Source of the DNA: Streptomyces ureilyticus
GTDB lineage: Bacteria; Actinomycetota; Actinomycetes; Streptomycetales; Streptomycetaceae
Length of the DNA stretch: 44,753 bases
NCBI RefSeq assembly: GCF_011045025.1
Contig: NZ_JAAKZX010000066.1
Span: 1 to 44,753, forward strand
Reading direction: 5' to 3'
Shown: positions 7,501 through 15,980 of the stretch, one piece after another
Layout: each line of letters starts with the position of its first letter
Position numbering within the stretch: the first letter of the stretch is position 1
Notes under the pieces: model-generated
Told to the model about the DNA's origin: nothing
Databases searched by the model: none
What the model saw: the letters and a program-made list of their open reading frames with translations, nothing else
Position numbers and translations under genes: made by a program

Positions 7501-7993
7501 ATCACACCCCCGTGAGAAACAGTGTCAATAAGAGAGCCACAGCAGGCACCTAAACACGATCGGCCGCGACCCGCCAGAGGGTCCCGGACGATCATGCGCT
7601 GACCTGCCGGAACGTCGTTTATTTCGACTTGGTCAAGGCCTTTGCCGTGATCACCGAGACGTCACGGGGCCCCTTCGCGAGCGTGATTTTGATGCCGGTG
7701 TCAGTTAGCTGCCACGGAGCGCCACGTCGCTGGTTTACCGCTCAACCGGCGCGCCGGACCGTCCAGTTGGTGGACGCCATGACTCCGTGCGCCCCCTGTG
7801 CACCGGCACCGTGGGTTAGGTCACGCTTACCGCTCGTTCCACAAGGGCAGACAGCCGAATAGAGTCGGCTGGCGGCGCGCTGAGAACTCGGCGGATTGCC
7901 AAGCCGACACCCATGTCGGCACCCCTGACTCGTATCCGCAACCTCCCCCTTGGCGAGAGGCACGGGGGGAGACCCCCGACCCGAGGAATGCTC
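7501..7993. other. Intergenic region with promoter and leader hairpins
   Basis: No convincing gene is present. On the plus strand TTCCAC (7837-7842), a 17-bp spacer and TAGAGT (7860-7865) form a plausible promoter for the gene at 7994. The implied leader of about 120 nt contains GCCGACA-CCCA-TGTCGGC (7903-7920) and a second stem, CTCCCCC/GGGGGAG (7943-7949 with 7965-7971), just before the start region. I see nothing recognisable in 7501-7830. Confidence 0.45.
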
Positions 7994-8251
7994 ATGCCTC
8001 GTCCGACCGCCGCACAGCTCGCCTACGGCTCCTGCACCGTGATCTTCTCCACCCTCGCCATGCTGCTGCTGTCACAGACGAGTTCGGGCCCGGGAATCGC
8101 GGTGATCGCGCTCTCCGCCCTCGCCCTCGGCCTTCTCGTGGCCATGACGGTGCCCGTTCCGAAGAAACCGGCCGCACCGGTCGCCGCGCCCGTCGCCGCC
8201 CGGGAGCGTGTCGCCGAATCCGTTCCGGTGGCCAGCGGCAGCGAACGCTGA
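7994..8251 (+). CDS. Small two-helix membrane protein
   Basis: An 85-residue protein with two hydrophobic helices (about residues 10-27 and 33-53) and an Ala/Pro/Val-rich polar tail. The ATG at 7994 follows GAGGAA with good spacing; an earlier in-frame ATG lacks a ribosome binding site. No family recognised beyond small Streptomyces membrane proteins. It is convergent with the RDD gene at 8285. Two hairpins in its leader suggest post-transcriptional control. Function unknown. Confidence 0.7.
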   Translation: MPRPTAAQLAYGSCTVIFSTLAMLLLSQTSSGPGIAVIALSALALGLLVAMTVPVPKKPAAPVAAPVAARERVAESVPVASGSER

Positions 8252-8284
8252 CCGCGCCGCTCGGCTCGCACCGAACCGCCCGGC

Positions 8285-8929
8285 TCAGCCGGTGCTGACC
8301 ACCACGGTCTTCGCCGGCTTGTCGTGCAGGCCCTGTTTGTAGGGCTTGTCGAAGAAGCTCCAGCCACCGGTGATCGCGGTCCAGACGCACGCGCAGCAGA
8401 ACGCGAACGGCAGCCACAGGACCAGTGCGCGGGTCAGCGAGTTCTGCCAGGAGGGCGTCGAGCCGTCGTTGAGGTTCGCCACCCGCATGCGGAACAGCTT
8501 CTTGCCGAGGGTCTGCCCGTCCCTGGCGGTGAGGACGGTGTCGTACGCGACGTAGAGCACCGCGGCGATCACGGACTGGCCGAGGGACTCGCTGTACTGG
8601 ACGGTCCCGTTGTCCGTGCCGTAGTCGGTGGCGCCGAACGCCCATGCCAGCAGCCACGACACGGCGCCCACCAGGATCATGTCGAGGATCCGCGCCAGTA
8701 CGCGCTTGGGGCTGTCGCCGAGGGGCGGCATCCCGGCGAGGGGCTCGTTGCCGTACGGGCCGCCGCCGTAAGGGTCGCCCGCGTACGGCGGGGGTGTGGT
8801 GGCCCCGCCCTCCGAGCCCTCAGGTCCCTCTGACGGGGTGCCGTACGGAGAGCCGCCGCCCTCGCCCGGTGGCGGCTGACGCTTCTTGAACGGATCGTCT
8901 TCCGGTGGAGGCGGCGGCTCGGTCGTCAT
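8285..8929 (-). CDS. RDD family membrane protein
   Basis: A 214-residue protein. Residues 1-75 are a disordered Pro/Gly-rich cytoplasmic tail (TTEPPPPPEDDP..., then repeated Tyr-Gly-Gly motifs). The rest is an RDD domain with about three membrane helices, the arginine-aspartate signature in RVLARILDMILVG and the conserved GQTLGKKLFRMRV loop. RDD proteins are often accessory or ion-transport membrane proteins, but their biochemical role is mostly unassigned. A second, larger RDD gene lies 145 bp upstream in the same direction, so the two may be a tandem paralogous pair. Confidence 0.85.
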   Translation of the reverse strand: MTTEPPPPPEDDPFKKRQPPPGEGGGSPYGTPSEGPEGSEGGATTPPPYAGDPYGGGPYGNEPLAGMPPLGDSPKRVLARILDMILVGAVSWLLAWAFGATDYGTDNGTVQYSESLGQSVIAAVLYVAYDTVLTARDGQTLGKKLFRMRVANLNDGSTPSWQNSLTRALVLWLPFAFCCACVWTAITGGWSFFDKPYKQGLHDKPAKTVVVSTG

Positions 8930-9074
8930 ACCTCGAGTCGACCGCGAACCCTCCGGCGGCGCAATGGGCGGGGAGCCGTCCGGGGTAGCTGCGTCCCGGG
9001 GGCGGTCGGCAGGTGGTACGTGGGTCGGCTCGTGGGTCTACCTGCGGCTCAGCCGGACACCTCAGCCCATTGCG

Positions 9075-10685
9075 TCAGCCCGCTACGAACGTGTGCGCCG
9101 CCTTGTCGTGCCAGCACTGTCGCCACGGGCGGTCGAACAGGCCCCACAGGACACCCAGGACGCCGATGCCGAGGAGTCCGGGGACGCTGTAGACGAGCCA
9201 GCGGCGCAGGGCCGCGCCGAACGACGGGGGCTCGCCGCCCTCGATGTCGCGCACCTGGAGACCGCACAGCTTCTTGCCGAGCGTACGGCCCCACTTGGCG
9301 GTGGGCAGCGCCTCGTACAGGACACCGAAGAGCAGCAGGACGGCGAGGACGATGCCGAGGTACAGGCCCGTGGTGCCGTCCAGCAGCCAGACCGTGACGG
9401 TCTCGCCGGACAGCTTGGCGGCGTCGATCTTGTCATTGACGTGGTCGAGGGCCCTGAGGCCCAACGGCACGGCAGCCGCGCCCGTGACGGCGCCCAGGAC
9501 GAGCGAGTCCACGAGCCGGGCGGCCAGCCGCTTGCCGAGCCCGGCGGGACGCGCGGACGCTTGCGCCCGCGCGGCGGCCTGGAACGGGTCCTCGGACACC
9601 GGCTTCCACGGAACGACGGGCGGCTCGCTCTCGGCCCCGGCGAGACGGTGCACCTGCTGGGCCCAGGACGGCTGTCCACCGCCGACGCCCGGGGCCATGG
9701 GGGTGGACTGCTCGGGCGTGGAAGGGCCGGAAGGGGCGGACGCGGCCGAGGGGCTGGCTTGAGGGGCTGGGGAGTCCGTGGACTGGGCGGGTACGGCGGG
9801 GCTCGGCGCACCGGCCGCCGAGGTGGAGGCGCCCGGGGAGAGACCCGCGCGGGCGGCGGAGGCCGGGCTTCCCGCGGCCGGGGCCTCTGTGGCTGGGCCT
9901 GTGCCGCCCGCGGTCGGGCCCGGGACCTGCGGATCGCGCAGCTGGCGCTGCCGAGGAGTGACGGCCCGGAACGCCATCGTGCCCTCGGAAGTGAGGGGGT
10001 TACGGGCCTTGGGGACGCCGGAGGCTCCGCCACCGGGCCGGGACGAGCCGGACCCGGGCGCGGCATCCTCGCGCGCTCCGGACGGCTTCTCCTCCGAGCC
10101 CGCCGCCGGTCGCACCCGCCCCGTGGGCCTGCGGAACACCACGGTGCCGCCGGACGCCGGCGGCTGCGCGCCCTGGGCGTCCCGTGCGTCCCGGGGCTGG
10201 TCCTCGATGCGGTCCTCGGACTTGGGCGCGCGGAACGTGACCGTACCGTCGGTGTGCTCGGACCTGCCCTCCGGCTGGGCCGGCTCGGACGGTACGCGCG
10301 GATCGGCGGGAGAACCCCAGGAGACCCGGCGGTCCTGCTCACCGCCGAAACCGGTCTGCCGGGAGCGGTCGGCGCCCCACGCGGCCGCGGGCTCGGGCCG
10401 GCTGCCGTGCTGGGCCTCTGCGGGCGAGGGGGCCGCGGCGGGCGGGTCCTCGTCGAAGAAGTGCGGCCCCGTCTCCTCCGTGGCGCCGGGGCCGGTGGCG
10501 GCGGCCGGGGCCGCGCGGCCGCCGGGTGGCGCCGGCAGGGACTCGCCGGCGGACGGCGCCGGTCGGCTGGTGCCGGGCACCCACGAGGCACCGTTCCAGT
10601 ACCGGACGTATCCAGGAATGGACGGGTCCGGGTAATACCCTTCGCGGGGCCTGTCGTCGCCGGGGGCCGGGGTTGGGGCGCTCAT
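9075..10685 (-). CDS. DUF2510 plus RDD membrane protein with long disordered linker
   Basis: 536 residues. The N-terminus carries a DUF2510 domain (GYYPDPSIPGYVRYWNG, about residues 15-40) common in actinobacterial membrane proteins. Then come about 350 residues of Pro/Ala/Ser/Gly-rich disordered sequence. The C-terminal 150 residues are an RDD domain with KRLAARLVDSLVLGAV and WGRTLGKKLCGLQV. The ATG at 10685 is used because 21 earlier in-frame codons encode no family sequence. The linker contains two short duplicated segments ending TVxFRxPx, which may be binding motifs (for example for FHA or other partners). Function unknown. Confidence 0.85.
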   Translation of the reverse strand: MSAPTPAPGDDRPREGYYPDPSIPGYVRYWNGASWVPGTSRPAPSAGESLPAPPGGRAAPAAATGPGATEETGPHFFDEDPPAAAPSPAEAQHGSRPEPAAAWGADRSRQTGFGGEQDRRVSWGSPADPRVPSEPAQPEGRSEHTDGTVTFRAPKSEDRIEDQPRDARDAQGAQPPASGGTVVFRRPTGRVRPAAGSEEKPSGAREDAAPGSGSSRPGGGASGVPKARNPLTSEGTMAFRAVTPRQRQLRDPQVPGPTAGGTGPATEAPAAGSPASAARAGLSPGASTSAAGAPSPAVPAQSTDSPAPQASPSAASAPSGPSTPEQSTPMAPGVGGGQPSWAQQVHRLAGAESEPPVVPWKPVSEDPFQAAARAQASARPAGLGKRLAARLVDSLVLGAVTGAAAVPLGLRALDHVNDKIDAAKLSGETVTVWLLDGTTGLYLGIVLAVLLLFGVLYEALPTAKWGRTLGKKLCGLQVRDIEGGEPPSFGAALRRWLVYSVPGLLGIGVLGVLWGLFDRPWRQCWHDKAAHTFVAG

Positions 10686-10856
10686 GTCCGTCGTCCCGTA
10701 TCTGCTCGGGGGTCGTATGGGGGATCCACATCTATCAGACCGGAGCAAGAGTCACGTCCGATCCGCCAGTACCTACCCCGTTCGGGCAAGGTTCCGCCAC
10801 GCCTTCCCGAATACCGGACTGCTCATACACCGGACCGCTCAAAATCTGACGGTGAG

Positions 10857-12263
10857 TCAAAAGACCTTGCCGGGGTTGAGGATGCCCAGCGGGTCGAAGG
10901 CCGTCTTGATCGCGCGTTGCATTTCCACGCCCACCGGGCCGATTTCACGGGCCAGCCATTCCTTCTTCAGTACGCCCACGCCGTGTTCGCCGGTGATCGT
11001 GCCGCCGAGTTCCAGGCCGAGGGCCATGATCTCGTCGAAGGACTCGCGGGCTCGGCGGGACTCGTCGGGGTCGCCGGCGTCGAAGCAGACGGTGGGGTGG
11101 GTGTTGCCGTCGCCGGCGTGGGCGACGACGCCGATGGTCAGCTGGTGCTTCTCGGCGATCCGCTCGACGCCCTCGATCAGGTCGCCGAGCCTGGACCGGG
11201 GCACGCACACGTCGTCGATCATCGTCACGCCCCTGACCGCTTCCAGCGCGGTGAGCGACAACCGCCGCGCCTGGAGGAGGAGTTCGGACTCGGCGAGGTC
11301 GTCAGCCGGGACTACCTGGGTGGCGCCCGCGGCCTCGCACACGGCGCCGAGCGCGGCGAGGTCGGCGGCGGGGTCCGTGGTGTCGAAGCCGGCGAGCAGC
11401 AGGGCCTCGGTGGTCTCCGGCAGGCCCATGTTCGCCATGTCGTTGACGGCCTTCACCGTCGTACGGTCCATCAGTTCGAGGAGGGACGGCACATGCCCGC
11501 CCTCCATGATCCGGCACACGGCATCGCAGGCGGCGGACGCGGAGGCGAACTCGGCGGCCAGCACCAGCTGCTGCGGCGGTTGCGGCTTGAGCGCCAGTAC
11601 GGCCCGTACGACGATGCCGAGCGACCCCTCCGAGCCCACGAACAGGCGGGTCAGGTCGTACCCGGCGACGCCCTTCGCCGTACGACGGCCGGTGGTCATG
11701 AGGCGGCCGTCGGCGAGGACGACGTCCAGGCCGAGCACGTACTCGGCGGTGACCCCGTACTTCACACAGCACAGTCCGCCGGAGGCCGTGCCGATGTTGC
11801 CGCCGATCGTGCACATCTCCCAGCTGGAGGGATCGGGAGGGTAGTACAGGCCGTGTTCGTTCACGGCGCGGGACAGGGCGGCGTTGATGACGCCGGGCTC
11901 GACGACGGCGATCCGGTCGACCGGGTTGATCTCGAGGATCCGGTCCATCTTGACCAGGGACAGCACGATGCAGCCGTCAGAGGCGTTGGCGCCGCCCGAC
12001 AGTCCGGTGCGGGCACCCTGAGGGACGACCGGGACGCGCAGCTCGGTGGCGATGCGCATGACGTGCTGGACCTCTTCGACGGTCCGCGGCAGCACGACGA
12101 CGGCGGGCGTCCCGGCCTCGCAGAAGCTGGCCATGTCGTTGGCGTACGAGACCGTGACGTCCGGGTCGGTCAGGACCGCCTCGGCCGGCAGCCCCGCGAG
12201 CAGACGGTCGAGAAGGTTCCCCGTCACTTCATCGCGAGGGGCTTCGATACGGCTCATGATCAC
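10857..12263 (-). CDS. FAD-linked oxidase, GlcD/D-lactate dehydrogenase type
   Basis: A 468-residue FAD_binding_4 plus FAD-oxidase C-terminal domain protein that oxidises a 2-hydroxy acid such as glycolate or D-lactate. The FAD-binding region shows QGARTGLSGGAN and CTIGGNIGTASGG. The C-terminal half has AHAGDGNTHP with metal-site histidines and GEHGVG. No glcE/glcF partner is adjacent, so it is probably a single-subunit enzyme. It is 60 bp downstream of hppD in the same direction, yet a shared pathway is not obvious. The exact substrate cannot be read from the sequence. Confidence 0.88.
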   Translation of the reverse strand: MIMSRIEAPRDEVTGNLLDRLLAGLPAEAVLTDPDVTVSYANDMASFCEAGTPAVVVLPRTVEEVQHVMRIATELRVPVVPQGARTGLSGGANASDGCIVLSLVKMDRILEINPVDRIAVVEPGVINAALSRAVNEHGLYYPPDPSSWEMCTIGGNIGTASGGLCCVKYGVTAEYVLGLDVVLADGRLMTTGRRTAKGVAGYDLTRLFVGSEGSLGIVVRAVLALKPQPPQQLVLAAEFASASAACDAVCRIMEGGHVPSLLELMDRTTVKAVNDMANMGLPETTEALLLAGFDTTDPAADLAALGAVCEAAGATQVVPADDLAESELLLQARRLSLTALEAVRGVTMIDDVCVPRSRLGDLIEGVERIAEKHQLTIGVVAHAGDGNTHPTVCFDAGDPDESRRARESFDEIMALGLELGGTITGEHGVGVLKKEWLAREIGPVGVEMQRAIKTAFDPLGILNPGKVF

Positions 12264-12323
12264 AGCGTCGCATCCGGGGGCGACGGTGTGAACCCCACGA
12301 GGCGCTCCGCGGTAACCGGCCGG

Positions 12324-13469
12324 TCAGAGATTGCCCCGCTTCTCCTGCTCCCTCTCGATCGCCTCGAACAACGCCTTGAAGTTGCCCTTGCCGAAGCCCA
12401 TCGAGCCGTGGCGTTCGATGATCTCGAAGAAGACGGTCGGACGGTCCTGGACCGGCTTGGTGAAGATCTGCAGCAGGTAGCCGTCCTCGTCGCGGTCGGC
12501 CAGGATCTTCAGCTCGCGCAGGGTCTCGATGGGGACGCGGGTGTCGCCGACCCACTCCCCCAGCGTGTCGTAGTACGAGTCGGGCGTGGCCAGGAACTGG
12601 ACTCCGGCCGCCCGCATGGTGCGTACCGTCTCGACGATGTCGTTCGTGTTGAGCGCGATGTGCTGGACGCCGGCGCCGCCGTAGAACTCCAGGTACTCGT
12701 CGATCTGGGACTTCTTCTTGGCGATGGCCGGCTCGTTGATCGGGAACTTGACCTTGAGCGTGCCGTCCGCGACGACCTTCGACATCAGCGCGCTGTACTC
12801 GGTGGCGATGTCGTCGCCCACGAACTCCTTCATGTTCGTGAAGCCCATGACCTTGTTGTAGAAGCCGACCCACTCGTTCATCCGGCCGAGCTCGACATTG
12901 CCGACGCAGTGGTCGACGGCCTGGAAGGTGCGGTGGGCGGGCGGCTCGACGATCGGGGCTGCGGTCACGAAGCCGGGCAGATACGGGCCGTCGTATCCGG
13001 TCCGCTCGACGAGGGTGTGCCGGGTCTGCCCGTACGTGGCGATCGCCGCGAGGACGACGGTGCCGTGCTCGTCCTTCATCTCGTACGGCTCCTCGACCGA
13101 GCGGGCGCCGTGCTCGATCGCGTACGCGTACGCCCTGCGCGCGTCCGGGACCTCGACGGCGAGGTCGATCACGCCGTCGCCGTGCTCGGCCACATGCTCG
13201 GCGAGGAAGTGGCCCCAGGTGGTGGCGGGCTTGATGACGGAGGTGAGGACGAAGCGCGCCGAGCCGTTGGTCAGGACGTACGAGGCGGTCTCGCGGCTGC
13301 CGTTCTCCGGTCCGGAGTACGCGACGAGCTTCATGCCGAAGGCGGTGGAGTAGTAGTGCGCCGCCTGCTTGGCGTTGCCCACGGCGAAGACGACCGCGTC
13401 CATTCCCTTGACCGGGAACGGGTCTGCGTCGCGCGCGGTACCAGGGGTGTGGTGGATGGTCTCAGTCAT
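12324..13469 (-). CDS. hppD: 4-hydroxyphenylpyruvate dioxygenase
   Basis: A 381-residue Fe(II) dioxygenase that converts 4-hydroxyphenylpyruvate to homogentisate in tyrosine degradation. The three iron ligands are H187, H270 and E349, the numbering known for Streptomyces avermitilis HPPD. The C-terminal substrate-gating region KGNFKALFEAIE is intact. The start ATG at 13469 has GGAGGG about 11 bases upstream. It is divergent from an AsnC-family regulator, and an IclR regulator lies 1.5 kb away. In S. coelicolor HpdA and HpdR control this gene in response to 4-hydroxyphenylpyruvate. Confidence 0.97.
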   Translation of the reverse strand: MTETIHHTPGTARDADPFPVKGMDAVVFAVGNAKQAAHYYSTAFGMKLVAYSGPENGSRETASYVLTNGSARFVLTSVIKPATTWGHFLAEHVAEHGDGVIDLAVEVPDARRAYAYAIEHGARSVEEPYEMKDEHGTVVLAAIATYGQTRHTLVERTGYDGPYLPGFVTAAPIVEPPAHRTFQAVDHCVGNVELGRMNEWVGFYNKVMGFTNMKEFVGDDIATEYSALMSKVVADGTLKVKFPINEPAIAKKKSQIDEYLEFYGGAGVQHIALNTNDIVETVRTMRAAGVQFLATPDSYYDTLGEWVGDTRVPIETLRELKILADRDEDGYLLQIFTKPVQDRPTVFFEIIERHGSMGFGKGNFKALFEAIEREQEKRGNL

Positions 13470-13497
13470 GGCGATACGCTCCCTCCGTTTGGCAAGG

Positions 13498-13535
13498 TGC
13501 GCAATAGTTGGCGTATTTACTGGACAATGTGCGCA
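13498..13535. promoter_or_regulatory. Repeated TGCGCA sites between hppD and its regulator
   Basis: The palindrome TGCGCA occurs at 13498-13503 and 13530-13535, 32 bp apart centre to centre (about three helical turns). The contexts are similar (GGTGCGCAAT and TGTGCGCAGC). The 123-bp divergent region between hppD and the AsnC gene is where HpdA/HpdR-type regulators should bind. This is a candidate operator pair only. Confidence 0.4.
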
Positions 13536-13592
13536 GCGACCGGCCCATACGACCAGAACTTCTGTACAGGATGACCACCACGGGAGGCCTCC

Positions 13593-14066
13593 ATGGGGAT
13601 CGATCAACTGGACGGCCGGCTTCTCGTGCTGCTGGCCGAGGAGCCGCGGATCGGGGTGCTGGAGGCGTCCCGGCGGCTCGGTGTCGCCCGCGGGACGGTC
13701 CAGGCCCGTCTGGACCGGCTGCAGTCGAACGGCGTCATCCGCGGATTCGGCCCCCAGGTGGACCCCGCGGCGCTCGGGTACCCCGTTACGGCGTTCGCGA
13801 CCCTCCAGATCCGGCAGGGTCAAGGCACGGACGTACGCGTCCACTTGGCGACCGTCCCCGAGGTACTCGAACTGCACACGACGACGGGGAGCGGCGACAT
13901 GCTGTGCCGTCTCGTCGCCCGCTCCAACGCCGATCTGCAACGGGTCATCGACCGGGTGGTCGGTTTCGACGGCATCGTGCGGGCCGCCACGGCGATCGTG
14001 ATGGAGAACCCGGTGCCGCTGCGGATCATCCCGCTGGTGGAGCAGGCGGCGGAGGACCGGGAGTAG
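13593..14066 (+). CDS. hpdA: Lrp/AsnC family regulator of hppD
   Basis: A 157-residue one-domain-plus-RAM protein. The N-terminal winged helix (IDQLDGRLLVLLAEEPRIG, helix-turn-helix through about residue 55) is followed by an alpha-beta ligand domain with GSGDMLCRLVAR, equivalent to the Lrp G-x-x-D-x effector region. A good GGGAGG precedes the ATG. The divergent arrangement with hppD and my recollection of S. coelicolor HpdA (hppD activator, autorepressed, effector 4-hydroxyphenylpyruvate) support the symbol. The regulatory detail is transferred, not shown here. Confidence 0.85.
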   Translation: MGIDQLDGRLLVLLAEEPRIGVLEASRRLGVARGTVQARLDRLQSNGVIRGFGPQVDPAALGYPVTAFATLQIRQGQGTDVRVHLATVPEVLELHTTTGSGDMLCRLVARSNADLQRVIDRVVGFDGIVRAATAIVMENPVPLRIIPLVEQAAEDRE

Positions 14067-14096
14067 CGGTGTATCCGGAGTAGCTGAGCGAGGGGG

Positions 14097-14888
14097 TTAG
14101 CAGCTGGGGACGGAGCCGGTGCCCGTCTCCAGGGCTCGGAGGGATTCGACCGTGCTCTTCAGCGTCGTCACCGGGATCAGCCGCAGGCCCTTGGGCAGCT
14201 CCGACTCCGCGTCCGAGCACTCGGCCTTCGGTACGAGGAAGACGGTCGCGCCGTCGCGTTTGGCGGCCTGCGTCTTGAGGGCGACACCGCCGACGGCGCC
14301 TACCGTGCCGTCCGCGTCGATGGTGCCGGTGCCCGCGATCGTACGGCCGCCGGTCAGGTCGCCACCGCTGCCGTCACCGTCCAGCTTGTCGACAATGCCG
14401 AGCGAGAAGAGGAGCCCGGCACTGGGTCCGCCGACGTCGGCGAGCTTCAGGGTGACCTTGATGTCGCCGGAGTCCTCACCGAGGTAGTTCAACGCGGCCT
14501 CGGTGGCCGTGTTCTGGGACTTCCGCATCTCCTCGGCGTTGTGCTCCTCGATCTCCTTGACGGTGTCCCCGCTCGGATACACGGAGTCCTTCGGCATCAC
14601 GGCCCGATCCGGGTCGAACCACCCGTCGACCACATCCGCCAGCCGCACATCAGCATCGGGCCCGGTAGCCACGATGGTCGTCATCCGCAACTGCCCACGT
14701 GTGCCGTGGGTCTCCGCACCGCTGATGGTGATCACCGGCTCCCCCCGGTTGTCCCCCAGCACATCCGCGGTCATCCCCGGCTGAGCCACAGCAAACGGCA
14801 ACGGCACGAAGGCCGTCACGGCGAGCAGAGCCACGACGGGCAGAGCGCAGAGGGCGAGGGCCCGGGGACGAGATAGGCGAGAGAGCAC
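14097..14888 (-). CDS. Secreted/anchored Lon-like S16 serine protease without PDZ domain
   Basis: 263 residues. An N-terminal signal or anchor helix (about residues 8-36) precedes a Lon proteolytic domain. The S16 Ser-Lys dyad is visible: S156 in GGPSAG and K205 in GGVALKTQAA, 49 apart (43 in E. coli Lon). No AAA+ domain is present, and the PDZ domain found in YlbL relatives is missing. The catalytic domain should lie outside the membrane. The GTG start is preceded by TAGATT six bases upstream and lacks a Shine-Dalgarno, so it is probably leaderless. The physiological substrate is unknown. Confidence 0.82.
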   Translation of the reverse strand: MLSRLSRPRALALCALPVVALLAVTAFVPLPFAVAQPGMTADVLGDNRGEPVITISGAETHGTRGQLRMTTIVATGPDADVRLADVVDGWFDPDRAVMPKDSVYPSGDTVKEIEEHNAEEMRKSQNTATEAALNYLGEDSGDIKVTLKLADVGGPSAGLLFSLGIVDKLDGDGSGGDLTGGRTIAGTGTIDADGTVGAVGGVALKTQAAKRDGATVFLVPKAECSDAESELPKGLRLIPVTTLKSTVESLRALETGTGSVPSC

Positions 14889-14951
14889 GGGATCAATCTA
14901 ACGCCGCGTACCTCCGGCGGTTGAGCGGGGCACCTAAGGGGGAGGCCGGCG

Positions 14952-15599
14952 CTAGCGCAAGGCCTCCGCAACCTCCTTGGCCGCGTCCACCACCCGCGCC
15001 CCCACCCTCTCCGGGACGGAATCCGCGAGCATGACCACCCCCACGCTCCCCTCCACCCCGGTCACCCCGAGCAGCGGCGCGGCCGCACCACTCGCACCGG
15101 CTTCCAGCTCGCCGTGCGTCAGCGTGTACCCGGGATCCGCCAACGTCCCGGCCGCGGCCCGCGCCGCAAGGATCGCCTTGCCCGCGGCCCCCCGGTCCAG
15201 CGGATGCCGAAACCCCGCCCGATAGGCCACGTGATAATCCGTCCACGTCGGCTCCACCACAGCGACGGCCAACGCTTCCGTCCCGTCGACCAGAGTGAGA
15301 TGCGCGGTCGCCCCGATGTCCTCGGCCAACGACCGCAACGCGGGCAGCGCGGCCTCACGTACCAAGGGATGCACCTGCCGTCCCAACCGCAGCACCCCGA
15401 GCCCCACCCGGGCACGACCACCCAGATCACGGCGTACGAGCGCATGCTGCTCAAGCGTGGCGAGCAGGCGGTACACAACCGTCCGGTTCACCCCGAGCTT
15501 GCTGGACAGCTCGGTGACGGTCAGCCCGTGATCGGTGTCGGCGAGCAACTTGAGGACACGCAGTCCCCGGTCGAGCGTCTGAGAGGTCTCCGCAGTCAC
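14952..15599 (-). CDS. IclR family transcriptional regulator (HpdR-like)
   Basis: 215 residues: an N-terminal winged helix (QTLDRGLRVLKLLADTDHGLTVTELSSKLG region, helix-turn-helix to about residue 65) and a C-terminal IclR effector domain. I choose the GTG at 15599, eight bases after AAGGAG, rather than the GTG at 15608 that overlaps that site. It lies 1.5 kb from hppD. In S. coelicolor an IclR protein, HpdR, represses hppD and hpdA, so this may be the orthologue. Proximity is suggestive only. Confidence 0.85.
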   Translation of the reverse strand: MTAETSQTLDRGLRVLKLLADTDHGLTVTELSSKLGVNRTVVYRLLATLEQHALVRRDLGGRARVGLGVLRLGRQVHPLVREAALPALRSLAEDIGATAHLTLVDGTEALAVAVVEPTWTDYHVAYRAGFRHPLDRGAAGKAILAARAAAGTLADPGYTLTHGELEAGASGAAAPLLGVTGVEGSVGVVMLADSVPERVGARVVDAAKEVAEALR

Positions 15600-15980
15600 G
15601 ACGCCCACTCCTTAGTGGTGATGAGAGTCGACGGCCCCCTCCGCGGCGGTTGCGTCACCGGTCCCAACGGCGACGCGCTTCAGAGGCCGCCGGTCGGCAA
15701 GCGTCCCGGGCACTACCCGGGCGGGCACCGGCTGCGCTCCGCGGCGGCGCTGCCACGGGGCGTGTGCGTAGCGGGACAGTAGCGACCCGGTTCGCTCAGC
15801 GGAAGACTCCGTCCAGAATCCGGTCAGTGTCCGGTGAGAGCGGTGTTGCGTTTGTCCTGGTACGCCCGGCGCACATCACTCCCTGTACACCACCCTCGCA
15901 CAACGCGCACACACCAATGCGCCGGTCCCGTACGCAACGAGACCGGCGCCCTGACCCTCGTACTCCTGCATGCGCGTGTG
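15600..15980. other. Intergenic region, no gene seen
   Basis: The 380 bp between the IclR gene and the helicase 3' end hold no coding sequence I can support on either strand. The only clear element is the hairpin at 15919-15949. Confidence 0.5.
15919..15949 (-). terminator. Hairpin after the helicase gene
   Basis: GCGCCGGTC (15919-15927) and GACCGGCGC (15941-15949) form a perfect 9-bp stem with a 13-nt loop, 32 bp after the helicase stop. The following minus-strand sequence is only weakly T-rich (ATTGGTGTG). Confidence 0.55.

Noticed and set aside
8886..13574. A 4.7-kb open reading frame on the plus strand
   Set aside because: It runs antisense to RDD, GlcD and HPPD genes and has a Gly/Arg/Asp/His-rich composition typical of codon-bias shadows in high-GC DNA. 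The minus-strand genes have real motifs.
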